Shown: in pieces, positions 1 to 7,200 of the stretch
How positions within the stretch are numbered: position 1 is the stretch's first letter
Layout: every line of letters begins with the position of its first letter
Origin: an uncultured Lachnospiraceae bacterium
GTDB lineage: Bacteria > Bacillota_A > Clostridia > Lachnospirales > Lachnospiraceae
Reading direction: 5' to 3'
NCBI GenBank assembly: GCA_902787595.1
Contig: CADAHD010000097.1
Coordinates: 1 to 7,873 of the forward strand
Length of the DNA: 7,873 nt
Notes under the pieces: generated by a model
Told to the model about the DNA's origin: nothing
Seen by the model: the letters and a program-made list of their open reading frames with translations, nothing else
The model's database searches: none
Translations under genes and position numbers: made by a program

Positions 1-718
1 CATACAGCCCGATGAGAAAGGCCTTGAATTTGTAAAGACTGTTACTCAGATGCCGGGCATCCGCGTGGAAGGAATATTCACTCATTTTGCTCGGGCAGAT
101 GAACTGGATAAGGGACCTGCTAAACAGCAGTACGAAAGATATAAGAGTTTTATCGATGCGCTTGAGGATATGGGTATAAAAATACCTTTAAAGCATTGTG
201 CAAACAGCGCATCCATCATGGAACTTCCATATACTCATATGGATCTGGTCAGAAGCGGCATCATAACATACGGTCTGCTTCCTTCTGATGAAGTAGATCC
301 CGGACGCATCAGATTAAAACCTGCCATGGAGATAAAGACCAGCGTGATCCATGTAAAAGATGTGCCTGCAGGCACGCCGATAAGCTATGGCGGTACATTT
401 ATCACGGAGCATCCTTCACGCATAGCTACCTTATCCGTGGGTTATGCGGACGGATATCCCAGATGTCTGTCCGATAAGGGCTGCGTGCTTTTATACGGCA
501 GGCGTTATCCGGTGGTGGGGCGTGTGTGCATGGATCAGATGATGGTGGATGTTACCGGAAACGATAAGGTTAAACCCGGAGATCTGGCAACGCTGGTCGG
601 TGCAGATGGCGATGAATGTATTACGATGGAAGAGTTTGCATCTCTTTCGGGACGCATCAATTACGAAGCAGTCTGCGATATAGGTAAGAGAGTGCCGAGA
701 GTATATATAAGAAACTGA
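1..718 (+). CDS. alr: Alanine racemase, C-terminal part (5' end outside window)
   Basis: PLP-dependent racemase converting L-alanine to D-alanine in the cytoplasm for peptidoglycan synthesis. The frame is open from base 2 to the TGA at 716-718, giving 238 residues; family members are about 370-390 residues, so roughly 140 N-terminal residues, including the PLP lysine, lie upstream. Seen here, by alignment from memory to the Geobacillus enzyme: GIFTHFARAD (His166), CANSAS (Ser204), VRSGI (Arg219, Gly221, Ile222, cofactor contacts), ISYGGTF (catalytic Tyr265, in the C-terminal beta domain), GYADGYPR (Tyr284) and GRVCMDQ (Cys311-Met312-Asp313, which reaches the partner subunit's active site). 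The end reads INYEAVCDIGKRVPR, with Lys where the Geobacillus enzyme has Tyr354. The first internal ATG, at 50, is not the start because the homologous frame continues upstream. The downstream CBS gene follows after 35 bp, probably in the same transcript. Function is secure; the clade is inferred. Confidence 0.96.
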   Translation, partial: IQPDEKGLEFVKTVTQMPGIRVEGIFTHFARADELDKGPAKQQYERYKSFIDALEDMGIKIPLKHCANSASIMELPYTHMDLVRSGIITYGLLPSDEVDPGRIRLKPAMEIKTSVIHVKDVPAGTPISYGGTFITEHPSRIATLSVGYADGYPRCLSDKGCVLLYGRRYPVVGRVCMDQMMVDVTGNDKVKPGDLATLVGADGDECITMEEFASLSGRINYEAVCDIGKRVPRVYIRN

Positions 719-753
719 TATCTGAAGTAAATAAAAAAGGAGAAAGGCGAAAA

Positions 754-1599
754 ATGGAAGATGACGCGAAGCCGCGATGGTTTGAGCGGCTCTTTAAAAA
801 GAAAAAGGAACTTGATGAGGACGGGACGGAAAGAGAGATAATAGCCATAGTCAATGAAGGCCAGGAGAACGGGACCATAGAGCCCGAAGAGGCAGAGATG
901 ATAGCCAATATCTTTGAGCTTTCCGATAAGGAAGCCGTTGATATAATGACGCATCGCAATCATATCAAGGCATTTGATGATGAGACAAAACTTAAGGATG
1001 CTCTCAAGGAGATAATAAATAATAATTTTTCACGCTATCCCGTGTTTCATGAGGATCTGGACCATATTACCGGGATATTGCATCTTAAGGATGCTATCAG
1101 ACTGCGTGAAGAGGCGCCCAAACTTAATCCCACGCTGGCTGAACTGTCGGACGAACTGCGTGAGGCTGTTTTTGTTCCTGAAACAAAGACCGTGAATTCA
1201 TTGTTTAAACAGATGCAGTCAAGCAACACACAGATGGTCATTGTCGTGGATGAATACGGACAGACTTCCGGGCTGGTAGCCATGGAGGATATCCTTGAGG
1301 AGATAGTCGGCAATATTCAGGATGAATATGATGATGATAACGACCGTATCGTTGAAGATGATAAGGGCGAAAACTATCTGATAGAAGGGCTTACAAAGCT
1401 CGAAGATCTTTCAGAGCGTCTGGGGATAGATTTTGGGGATACGGAATTTGAGACGATAAACGGTTATCTTATTTCGCTTATGGAGCATATCCCGGAAAAG
1501 GGTGATCATTTTGAAACCGATATAGGTGCTTATCATTTTAAGGTTGAAGATGTTGAGGATAAGATGATAAAGTCTATCAGTGTCAGCAGATTAACATAA
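754..1599 (+). CDS. CorC-like protein: two CBS domains plus CorC_HlyC domain, no membrane domain
   Basis: A 281-residue soluble protein matching the layout of E. coli CorC (YbeX, about 290 residues). Residues 1-60 form a charged leader with the EPEEAEMIANIFEL helix; CBS1 spans about 62-120 (starts VDIMTHRN, contains SRYPVF and ITGILHLKD); CBS2 about 134-190 (VIVVDEYGQTSGLVAMEDIL, then EEIVGNIQDEYD); the CorC_HlyC domain about 200-280 (TINGYLISLMEHIPEKGD). CBS pairs commonly bind adenine nucleotides. Family members are linked to Mg2+/Co2+ efflux or, by old naming, to hemolysins; evidence for haemolysis is poor. The DUF21/CNNM membrane domain of many Gram-positive relatives is absent, and the first 20 residues are basic and acidic rather than hydrophobic. 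The start is the ATG at 754 behind GGAGAAAGG (739-747). It lies 35 bp after alr and is followed by a separate promoter. Family call is firm; the molecular role here is unknown. Confidence 0.9.
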   Translation: MEDDAKPRWFERLFKKKKELDEDGTEREIIAIVNEGQENGTIEPEEAEMIANIFELSDKEAVDIMTHRNHIKAFDDETKLKDALKEIINNNFSRYPVFHEDLDHITGILHLKDAIRLREEAPKLNPTLAELSDELREAVFVPETKTVNSLFKQMQSSNTQMVIVVDEYGQTSGLVAMEDILEEIVGNIQDEYDDDNDRIVEDDKGENYLIEGLTKLEDLSERLGIDFGDTEFETINGYLISLMEHIPEKGDHFETDIGAYHFKVEDVEDKMIKSISVSRLT

Positions 1600-1600
1600 C

Positions 1601-1629
1601 TTGCACAAAACAACTATATGTGGTAAAAT
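1601..1629 (+). promoter_or_regulatory. Sigma-A promoter with extended -10, ahead of yebC
   Basis: TTGCAC (1601-1606) is separated by exactly 17 bp from TAAAAT (1624-1629), and a TGG triplet at 1621-1623 directly before the -10 gives the extended TGn element. This is close to consensus for the vegetative sigma factor. Transcription would start near 1635-1637, leaving an untranslated leader of about 26 nt before yebC. It begins two bases after the stop codon of the CBS gene, and no terminator separates them, so read-through from the alr side may add to this promoter. Confidence 0.75.
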
Positions 1630-1649
1630 ACCGTGGAATAAATCAAGAT

Positions 1650-1655
1650 AAGGAG
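1650..1655 (+). promoter_or_regulatory. Shine-Dalgarno fixing the yebC start
   Basis: AAGGAG lies 6 nt before the ATG at 1662. It decides between that ATG and an in-frame ATG at 1620, which sits inside the promoter spacer, would be upstream of the expected transcript start, and has no Shine-Dalgarno sequence. The protein read from 1662 also begins exactly at the conserved family N-terminus. Confidence 0.85.
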
Positions 1656-1661
1656 AGTTTT

Positions 1662-2390
1662 ATGTCAGGACATTCAAAGTTTGCAAACATCAAGCATAAG
1701 AAGGAAAAAAATGATGCGGCAAAAGGAAAGATATTTACCATCATAGGCCGTGAAATTGCTGTGGCTGTTAAGGAAGGCGGCCCCGATCCTGCCAATAATT
1801 ACAAGCTGGCGACTGTTATAGCTAAAGCCAAGGCAAACAACATGCCTAATGATACCATTGACCGCGGCATCAAAAAAGCTTCGGGTGAAGGCGGCAATGT
1901 AAACTATGAGCACATTACCTATGAAGGCTACGGCCCCGGCGGAACAGCTATAATCGTTGAGACACTGACTGACAATAAGAACAGGACCGCTGCAAATGTG
2001 CGCGCCGCATTTTCGAAGGGAAACGGCAATATAGGTACTCCCGGCTGCGTATCTTTTATGTTTGATACCAAAGGCCAGATAATCATCGATAAGGAAGAAT
2101 GTGATCTGGATGCCGATACCCTCATGGAGAAAGCGCTGGATGCAGGCGCAGAAGATTTCTCGGAAGAAGAGGATTCCTTTGAGATAATTACCGATCCCGA
2201 TGATCTGGAGACCGTACGTAAGACGCTTGAAGATGAGAAGATCGCCATGGTCAGCGCGGAAGTTACAAGACTTCCTCAGAATTATGTGGAAGTAACCGAT
2301 GAAGAAAACGTCAAATGCCTTACCCGTATACTCGATCTGCTGGATGAGGATGATGACGTGCAGAATGTTTATACCAATTGGGATGAATGA
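1662..2390 (+). CDS. yebC: YebC/PmpR/TACO1 family protein
   Basis: A 242-residue cytoplasmic protein, full length for the family (about 240). It opens with the signature MSGHSKFANIKHKK and continues with DAAKGKIF, GREIAVAVKEGG and KANNMPNDTIDRGI (residues 1-72). The middle domain holds YEGYGPGG, VETLTDNKNRTAANVR and the GCVSFMFDTKG strand; the last part is acidic and includes the family's ALDAGAED helix. Older work described relatives as transcription regulators (PmpR and others); the mitochondrial homologue TACO1 and more recent bacterial work point to a ribosome-associated role that helps translation through difficult, proline-rich stretches. Which role applies here cannot be read from sequence. 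Residue 7 is Phe where proteobacterial members have Trp (GHSKWANIK); I believe this is common in Clostridia. First gene behind the promoter at 1601-1629; the next gene starts 6 bp after its stop. No RuvC or RuvAB gene is adjacent. Confidence 0.96.
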   Translation: MSGHSKFANIKHKKEKNDAAKGKIFTIIGREIAVAVKEGGPDPANNYKLATVIAKAKANNMPNDTIDRGIKKASGEGGNVNYEHITYEGYGPGGTAIIVETLTDNKNRTAANVRAAFSKGNGNIGTPGCVSFMFDTKGQIIIDKEECDLDADTLMEKALDAGAEDFSEEEDSFEIITDPDDLETVRKTLEDEKIAMVSAEVTRLPQNYVEVTDEENVKCLTRILDLLDEDDDVQNVYTNWDE

Positions 2391-2396
2391 TAGGAT

Positions 2397-3344
2397 ATGA
2401 ATGAGATTCTGGCTATAGTTGTACCCTGCTATAATGAAGAAGAAGTGCTTCCCGACAGTATAGCTAAGCTGCGGGGAGTGCTTGACGAATTAAAAGCATC
2501 CGGCAGCATCAATGAAAAAAGCTATCTGCTGCTTGTTGATGACGGGAGCAGGGACAGGACCTGGGAGATAATCAGGGAGAATCATGACAGTTCCGCAGAT
2601 GTATGGGGGCAGAAGCTCTCAAAAAACTGCGGGCATCAGTCTGCTTTGCTTTCAGGGCTTATGACAGCCAGGGAACGTGCCGATATCAGTATTTCCATCG
2701 ATGCCGATCTTCAGGATGACATCTCTGTTATCAAAGAGATGGTAGATAAATATCATGAGGGCTGCGAGATTGTTTACGGCATACGCGGAAGCCGCAAGAA
2801 AGATTCGTTTTTTAAGCGCAGTACTGCCCAGGGTTTTTATAAGCTTTTATCTTCAATGGGAGTAAAAACGATCTATAATCATGCGGATTTCAGATTGATG
2901 TCGAAGAAGGCTCTTGATGAGCTTTCGATGTATAAAGAATCAAATCTATATCTTCGCGGCCTGATACCGCTGCTGGGATTAAAGACAGGCGAAGTGGTCT
3001 ATGAACGCGGTGAGAGAATGGCCGGAGAATCCAAGTATCCACTCAAAAAGATGCTGGCGCTGGCGGTAAACGGAATAACTTCATTCTCTACCGAACCCAT
3101 TAAGATGGTACAGCGCACGGGTGTTTTAGTGCTTCTGGTCTGCCTTGCTGCAGCAATTTATGCCTTTATTTCATATATGACAGGCAATGTGGAAAAAGGC
3201 TGGACTTCTTTGATACTGTCAATCTGGTTCCTTGGAGGCGTGCAGCTGCTGGCTGTGGGCGTTATAGGCGAATATGTCGGTAAGATCTACGGTGAAGTAA
3301 AACAGCGTCCGTTATATCATATTGAAGAGTTACTCGATAAATAA
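2397..3344 (+). CDS. Family 2 glycosyltransferase, GtrB/polyprenyl-phosphate type, membrane-anchored
   Basis: A 315-residue enzyme expected to transfer a sugar from a nucleotide donor to undecaprenyl phosphate on the inner face of the membrane, supplying sugar for cell-wall polymer or lipid decoration. The GT-A domain (about 1-235) starts at once with IVVPCYNEEE (residues 7-16), then VDDGSRD (Asp48-Asp49, nucleotide contact), NCGHQSALLSG, and DADLQDD (102-108; Asp102/Asp104 metal binding). The GESKYPLKKM motif near 220 is typical of the GtrB/DPM-like subgroup. Two C-terminal membrane helices follow, about 243-262 and 270-292, then a short basic-acidic tail. The length suits GtrB, CsbB and YkcC relatives. 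The sugar is unknown. No GtrA-like flippase or third-component transferase lies within the window. The start at 2397 has no good Shine-Dalgarno at normal spacing and is only 6 bp from the yebC stop, so translation is probably coupled to yebC. A later start would cut the first strand of the fold. Confidence 0.93.
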   Translation: MNEILAIVVPCYNEEEVLPDSIAKLRGVLDELKASGSINEKSYLLLVDDGSRDRTWEIIRENHDSSADVWGQKLSKNCGHQSALLSGLMTARERADISISIDADLQDDISVIKEMVDKYHEGCEIVYGIRGSRKKDSFFKRSTAQGFYKLLSSMGVKTIYNHADFRLMSKKALDELSMYKESNLYLRGLIPLLGLKTGEVVYERGERMAGESKYPLKKMLALAVNGITSFSTEPIKMVQRTGVLVLLVCLAAAIYAFISYMTGNVEKGWTSLILSIWFLGGVQLLAVGVIGEYVGKIYGEVKQRPLYHIEELLDK

Positions 3345-3354
3345 ACAGATCATT

Positions 3355-3359
3355 GGAGG
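3355..3359 (+). promoter_or_regulatory. Shine-Dalgarno fixing a TTG start
   Basis: GGAGG stands 8 nt before the TTG at 3368, the start chosen for the disordered protein. Another in-frame TTG at 3353 overlaps this site and so cannot be served by it. No in-frame ATG occurs until far into the reading frame (Met in GEMSALDRAR, about residue 77). Confidence 0.8.
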
Positions 3360-3367
3360 TATTTACA

Positions 3368-4198
3368 TTGGCAAATACTCTTACTCCCGAAGAAGCGGCA
3401 AAGGTAAGGGAACTGGAAAGCCAGCTGGATTTTCTTAAAGTCCGTAAGAATCCCGATCCTGTTATAGAGAAAAAAGCTGATAATGCGGCAGGGGGAGCCC
3501 CCGGCACCGCTGCTAATGGGGTAAACGGCGCAAAAGCGCCTTCTTCTGATGCTCAGGGGAATGGTGCAGAAAACAATACCAGAAAGCCGGGTGAAATGTC
3601 AGCTTTAGACCGCGCAAGGGCAAGTCGTTTTGCGCCGCCCAGACATGTCATGCAGGCTGCTGAAAAAGCAGCTGAGTATAAGAGCAATGATGCGGCTACC
3701 AAGGCAGAAGAAAAGAAGGATACTGTGCAAAAAACACAGACCTCCAATCCCAGGAACGCTGCGGCGCCTGCCATAACACCGCCAAAGGAAGTTGCAAAAC
3801 CCCAGACCATGGTCGCATCAGCGCCCAGGCCCGTGCCCCCCAATCCTGTGGGCCCCCAGCCTGCGCTTAAGCTGGCTATGACTGTTGAAGAAGCAAAAAG
3901 ACAGGGGCTTATAGCGCCCGGTACTTATGGAAAGCCTGATAATAATGAGGCAGCCCTTAAAGGCGATACGAAGGAAATACCCAATCTTTCGAATATAGAA
4001 ATTATTAAGGACAGCGGACAGAAGGTCAATGAAGCCGAAAAGGAAAAAGCTCATCCTTCCGAACCGATAAAGAATCCGCTTCCCGTGCCCAAAAAACACG
4101 TGGCTAAGGATATGGATTATGAGCTTGAAGTGCCGCCTGCCGATATGCACTTTGATGTGGTAGATATGAGCGGCATGGACTTTTTTGATGTAAACTGA
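3368..4198 (+). CDS. Uncharacterised, mostly disordered Ala/Pro/Lys-rich protein with acidic C-terminal tail
   Basis: I do not recognise this gene. It encodes 276 residues from the TTG at 3368 (GGAGG at good spacing). There is no signal peptide, no membrane helix and no catalytic motif. Residues 3-24 (LTPEEAAKVRELESQLDFLK) should form one amphipathic helix. Residues about 25-165 are low complexity, rich in Ala, Pro, Lys, Asn and Gly, with ALDRARASRFAPPRHVMQ (about 79-96) a more ordered-looking island. A second compact motif occurs at 171-190, MTVEEAKRQGLIAPGTYG. The last 27 residues (250-276) carry eight acidic and no basic residues with aromatic positions, ending in MDFFDVN. About 30 prolines are present, four of them starting PP pairs. 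It sits 23 bp after the glycosyltransferase and 27 bp before ftsK, so it is probably co-transcribed with both. An adaptor or scaffold that docks through its tail is one possibility; this is inference. Codon use resembles its neighbours and the frame is intact, so I take it as a real gene. Confidence 0.82.
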   Translation: MANTLTPEEAAKVRELESQLDFLKVRKNPDPVIEKKADNAAGGAPGTAANGVNGAKAPSSDAQGNGAENNTRKPGEMSALDRARASRFAPPRHVMQAAEKAAEYKSNDAATKAEEKKDTVQKTQTSNPRNAAAPAITPPKEVAKPQTMVASAPRPVPPNPVGPQPALKLAMTVEEAKRQGLIAPGTYGKPDNNEAALKGDTKEIPNLSNIEIIKDSGQKVNEAEKEKAHPSEPIKNPLPVPKKHVAKDMDYELEVPPADMHFDVVDMSGMDFFDVN

Positions 4199-4213
4199 CA
4201 TTTTTGATGATAC

Positions 4214-4219
4214 GGAGGA
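4214..4219 (+). promoter_or_regulatory. Shine-Dalgarno fixing the ftsK TTG start
   Basis: GGAGGA lies 6 nt before TTG 4226. The next in-frame ATG (codon 71) falls at the end of the first membrane helix and would destroy it, so the TTG is the only sensible start. Confidence 0.85.
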
Positions 4220-4225
4220 AAGATC

Positions 4226-7200
4226 TTGGCAACTGCCGGAAACGGTAGAAGACGCACAAACGCATCTTCTAAAGCTAAAAATACAAGATCGAACAGCACG
4301 CAGCGAAGCAGTAAAGCTGCAACAGCTGCAAAAAGAAGCAACAGCAAAAAAAGAAGTCCCCAACCGGAAGACAGTATTTTTCCGATAGTACTTCTCTTTG
4401 TTGTTTTTTGCGTGCTTATCGTTCTGTGCCTCTGTATGTTTGGGGTAATAAAAGGCAGTTTCGGACCTTTTATCAAGACTCTTATGCTGGGAATATTCGG
4501 CCTGCCGGCCTATATATTGCCTATCATTGTCGCAGGCGCGTATTTTTATCATGTATTTATTGCACAGAAACAGATACCGGCTCACAAGATAACAGGCACT
4601 GTTCTGGTCATTGTATTCAGCGGTATGTTTCTGGCTTTCCTGGGGACGGATCTGGATGCTCTTTCAGCTCGTGCGGAAAAGATGGATACATTCTTCAGCA
4701 AGCTGGGACTCATCAATACTACGCTCTATAATGAAGGCAGCGGCGGAGGTGTGCTTTTCGGTGTCCCTGCACTAATATTCCACGGCCTGTTCGGCAAGGG
4801 CGGCGGTTTATTTGTTGTGATCTTATTTATTATCTTTTCGGTTATGCTCATTGCCGGACGCAGTTTCTTTGACTGGATAATGGATATGCTTTCGGGCAAC
4901 GGTGAGGTGTCAGGCAGGCACAGAACGGAAGCTCCCGAAGAAGAATGGCTTGACGAGGAAGAACTGGAAAGACTCGAAGAAGAAAAACGCCTGGCTCGTG
5001 AAGAACGCAGGCGCAAACATATCGAACAGCAGAGAGAAGCGGCCAGAAGAAAAGCGCGTCACGAAGAAGAAGTGCGCCTGATCCAGGAAGAACGTGAAAA
5101 GGCCAGAGAAGAAAAACGCTTAAAGAAACAGGAAAATGACAGACGACGCAAAGAGGCCGAAGAGAGAGCAGAGGATGAGAGGATCCTCGCAACCACCAGT
5201 CCCGGCCGCCGCCGTGCTTATCCGGGCACTTCAGATAACGGCATACCCGGAGTACATAAACTTGACGATATGCATGAGATAACGCTTATACCGGATGAAA
5301 ACATGGCTGCAGCCGATGGATATACGGAAAAGCCTGAGAGCATATCTGCAGATACCAAACGCATACATGAAGATGAGATACGTGAAGTTAAGCCTGCATG
5401 GGATGATATAAAAGCCGATACCGCCGAGATCAAACCGGCAGAGGTTTCCGCAGAACCTGCACGTGAAGAGATCACAGAGATAAAGGCAGCTGACCCGGAA
5501 CCCGTTTCGGCACCGGCTGCAGAAGATCTGCCCCAGAAACCCAAGCCTTCATTTTTTGATGAAAATGATGAAGACCTTAAGATACCCGAAAAGCTTCAGA
5601 CCGAAGTGATGAAGCCGGCAGATGAGGTAATGCCTGATGAGTGCAGCACATCTGCGCTTAAAAATGAGCAGGAAAAGGCAAAGACAGCCGCGGCTGCTGC
5701 GACACCGACGCCGGCAGCTGCGCCTGTGACAAATACGGCTCCCGTAAAGATCCCTTACGAAAAGCCGCCTATCTCTTTGCTTAAGGATCCAAAGAAGGGG
5801 GCAAAAGGGGATAGCGAAGCAGAACTTAAAGAGACCGCTTTGCTGCTGCAGCAGACCCTTAAATCCTTTGGCGTGGTCGCTACGGTAAACGATTACAGTC
5901 AGGGCCCTTCGGTTACGCGCTTTGAGCTTTCTCTTGGAGAAGGCATAAAAGTCAACAAGATAGTTAATCTTGCAGATGACCTTAAGCTTAATCTGGCAGC
6001 CGAAGAGATAAGGATCGAAGCGCCTATACCCGGTAAAGCTGCCGTTGGTATAGAAATACCCAATAAGGAAAGAATACCCGTATCCTTAAAGGAACTGATC
6101 GAATCAAATGAGTTTAAAAAAGCCACTTCAAAGCTCACCTTTGTAGTGGGTAAAGATATCAGCGGCCATGTTATAGTGGCCGATATAGGAAAGATGCCCC
6201 ACCTGCTGGTGGCCGGAACTACAGGTTCGGGTAAATCGGTATTTACCAATTCCATTATACAGAGCATACTGTTTAATGCTGATCCCGAAGAGGTAAAACT
6301 GATACTGATAGATCCCAAGGTTGTGGAATTCTCTGTATATAACGAGATCCCGCATCTGCTGATGCCTGTGGTTACCGATCCCAGAAAGGCAAATGTGGCT
6401 CTGGCCTGGGCTGTGGCAGAAATGACCAATCGTTATAAGATATTTGCCGAGCACGAGGTCCGCGGCATAGATGCGTATAATGAACAGGTTGAGCAGGGCA
6501 GGATAAAGGATGCCGAGGGCAATGTGGCTAAAAAGCTTTATAAGATCGTGATAGTCGTAGATGAGCTTGCCGATCTGATGATGGTAGCCGGTAAGGAAGT
6601 TGAGGATTCCATCTGCCGTATCGCCCAGCTTGCCCGTGCAGCAGGCATACATCTTATCATAGCTACGCAGCGTCCTTCGGTGGATGTTATCACAGGTCTT
6701 ATAAAAGCCAATATGCCCAGCCGTGTAGCTCTTAAGTGCGGCAGCGGCGTCGATTCCCGAACGATACTGGATGCTACCGGAGCAGAAAAGCTCTTGGGCT
6801 ATGGTGATATGCTCTTCTCGCCTCAGGGCTTTAACAAGCCTCTGCGCGTGCAGGGCGCCTTCGTTTCTGATGATGAAGTGCAGAAGGTCGCTGAGTTTCT
6901 TAAAAAGCAGACTGCACAGAATCAGGTATATGATCAGAAGATCCTGGATGACATGAGCAATCTTTCTGCTGCGCCCGAGAGTTCTTCGGATGCTCCCGCA
7001 GCTGAGGCTGATAATGGTGATGGCCTGGATGAATATTTTGAGAAAGCCTGCCGCTTTGTCATAGAGAAGGAAAAAGCTTCGAGCGGCATGCTGCAGAGGG
7101 TGTTCAAGATAGGTTTTAACCGCGCGGCAAGGATCATAGACCAGATGGAAGCTAACGGAATAGTAGGGCCGGAAGAAGGCACCAAACCCCGTAAGGTGCT

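Noticed and set aside
3836..3857. C6 and C5 tracts in the proline-rich part of the unknown gene, considered for phase variation
   Set aside because: Tracts are short, encode in-frame prolines and are explained by CCC codon use; switching tracts are usually longer.
4181..4209. Short direct repeat TTTTTGATG around the stop of the unknown gene
   Set aside because: Nine bases, AT-rich, one copy encodes FFD; no third copy and no hairpin, so neither a terminator nor an attachment site.
4346..4353. A7G run near the 5' end of ftsK, considered as a slippery site
   Set aside because: The heptamer is not in the X XXY YYZ register of the ftsK frame and no downstream stem or recoding product is evident. 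Transcriptional slippage remains possible but unsupported.
3818..4585. Long open frame on the - strand (255 codons) across the end of the unknown gene and the start of ftsK
   Set aside because: Antisense to two well-supported + strand genes, no ribosome site, and the translation is rich in Ser, Phe, Cys and Arg as expected for a shadow frame.
5792..5799. AAGAAGGG, one mismatch from the SpoIIIE recognition octamer GAGAAGGG
   Set aside because: A single imperfect copy in coding sequence has no statistical weight; skew over the whole chromosome would be needed.
5956..5972. Perfect inverted repeat CAAGAT-AGTTA-ATCTTG inside ftsK
   Set aside because: Six-base arms in coding sequence of the conserved alpha domain, no extension beyond the arms, no U-tract; expected by chance.
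5899..6652. Two overlapping - strand open frames of about 175 codons each inside ftsK
   Set aside because: They cover the conserved motor domain of FtsK on the opposite strand, and their translations resemble no family; chance products of codon bias.
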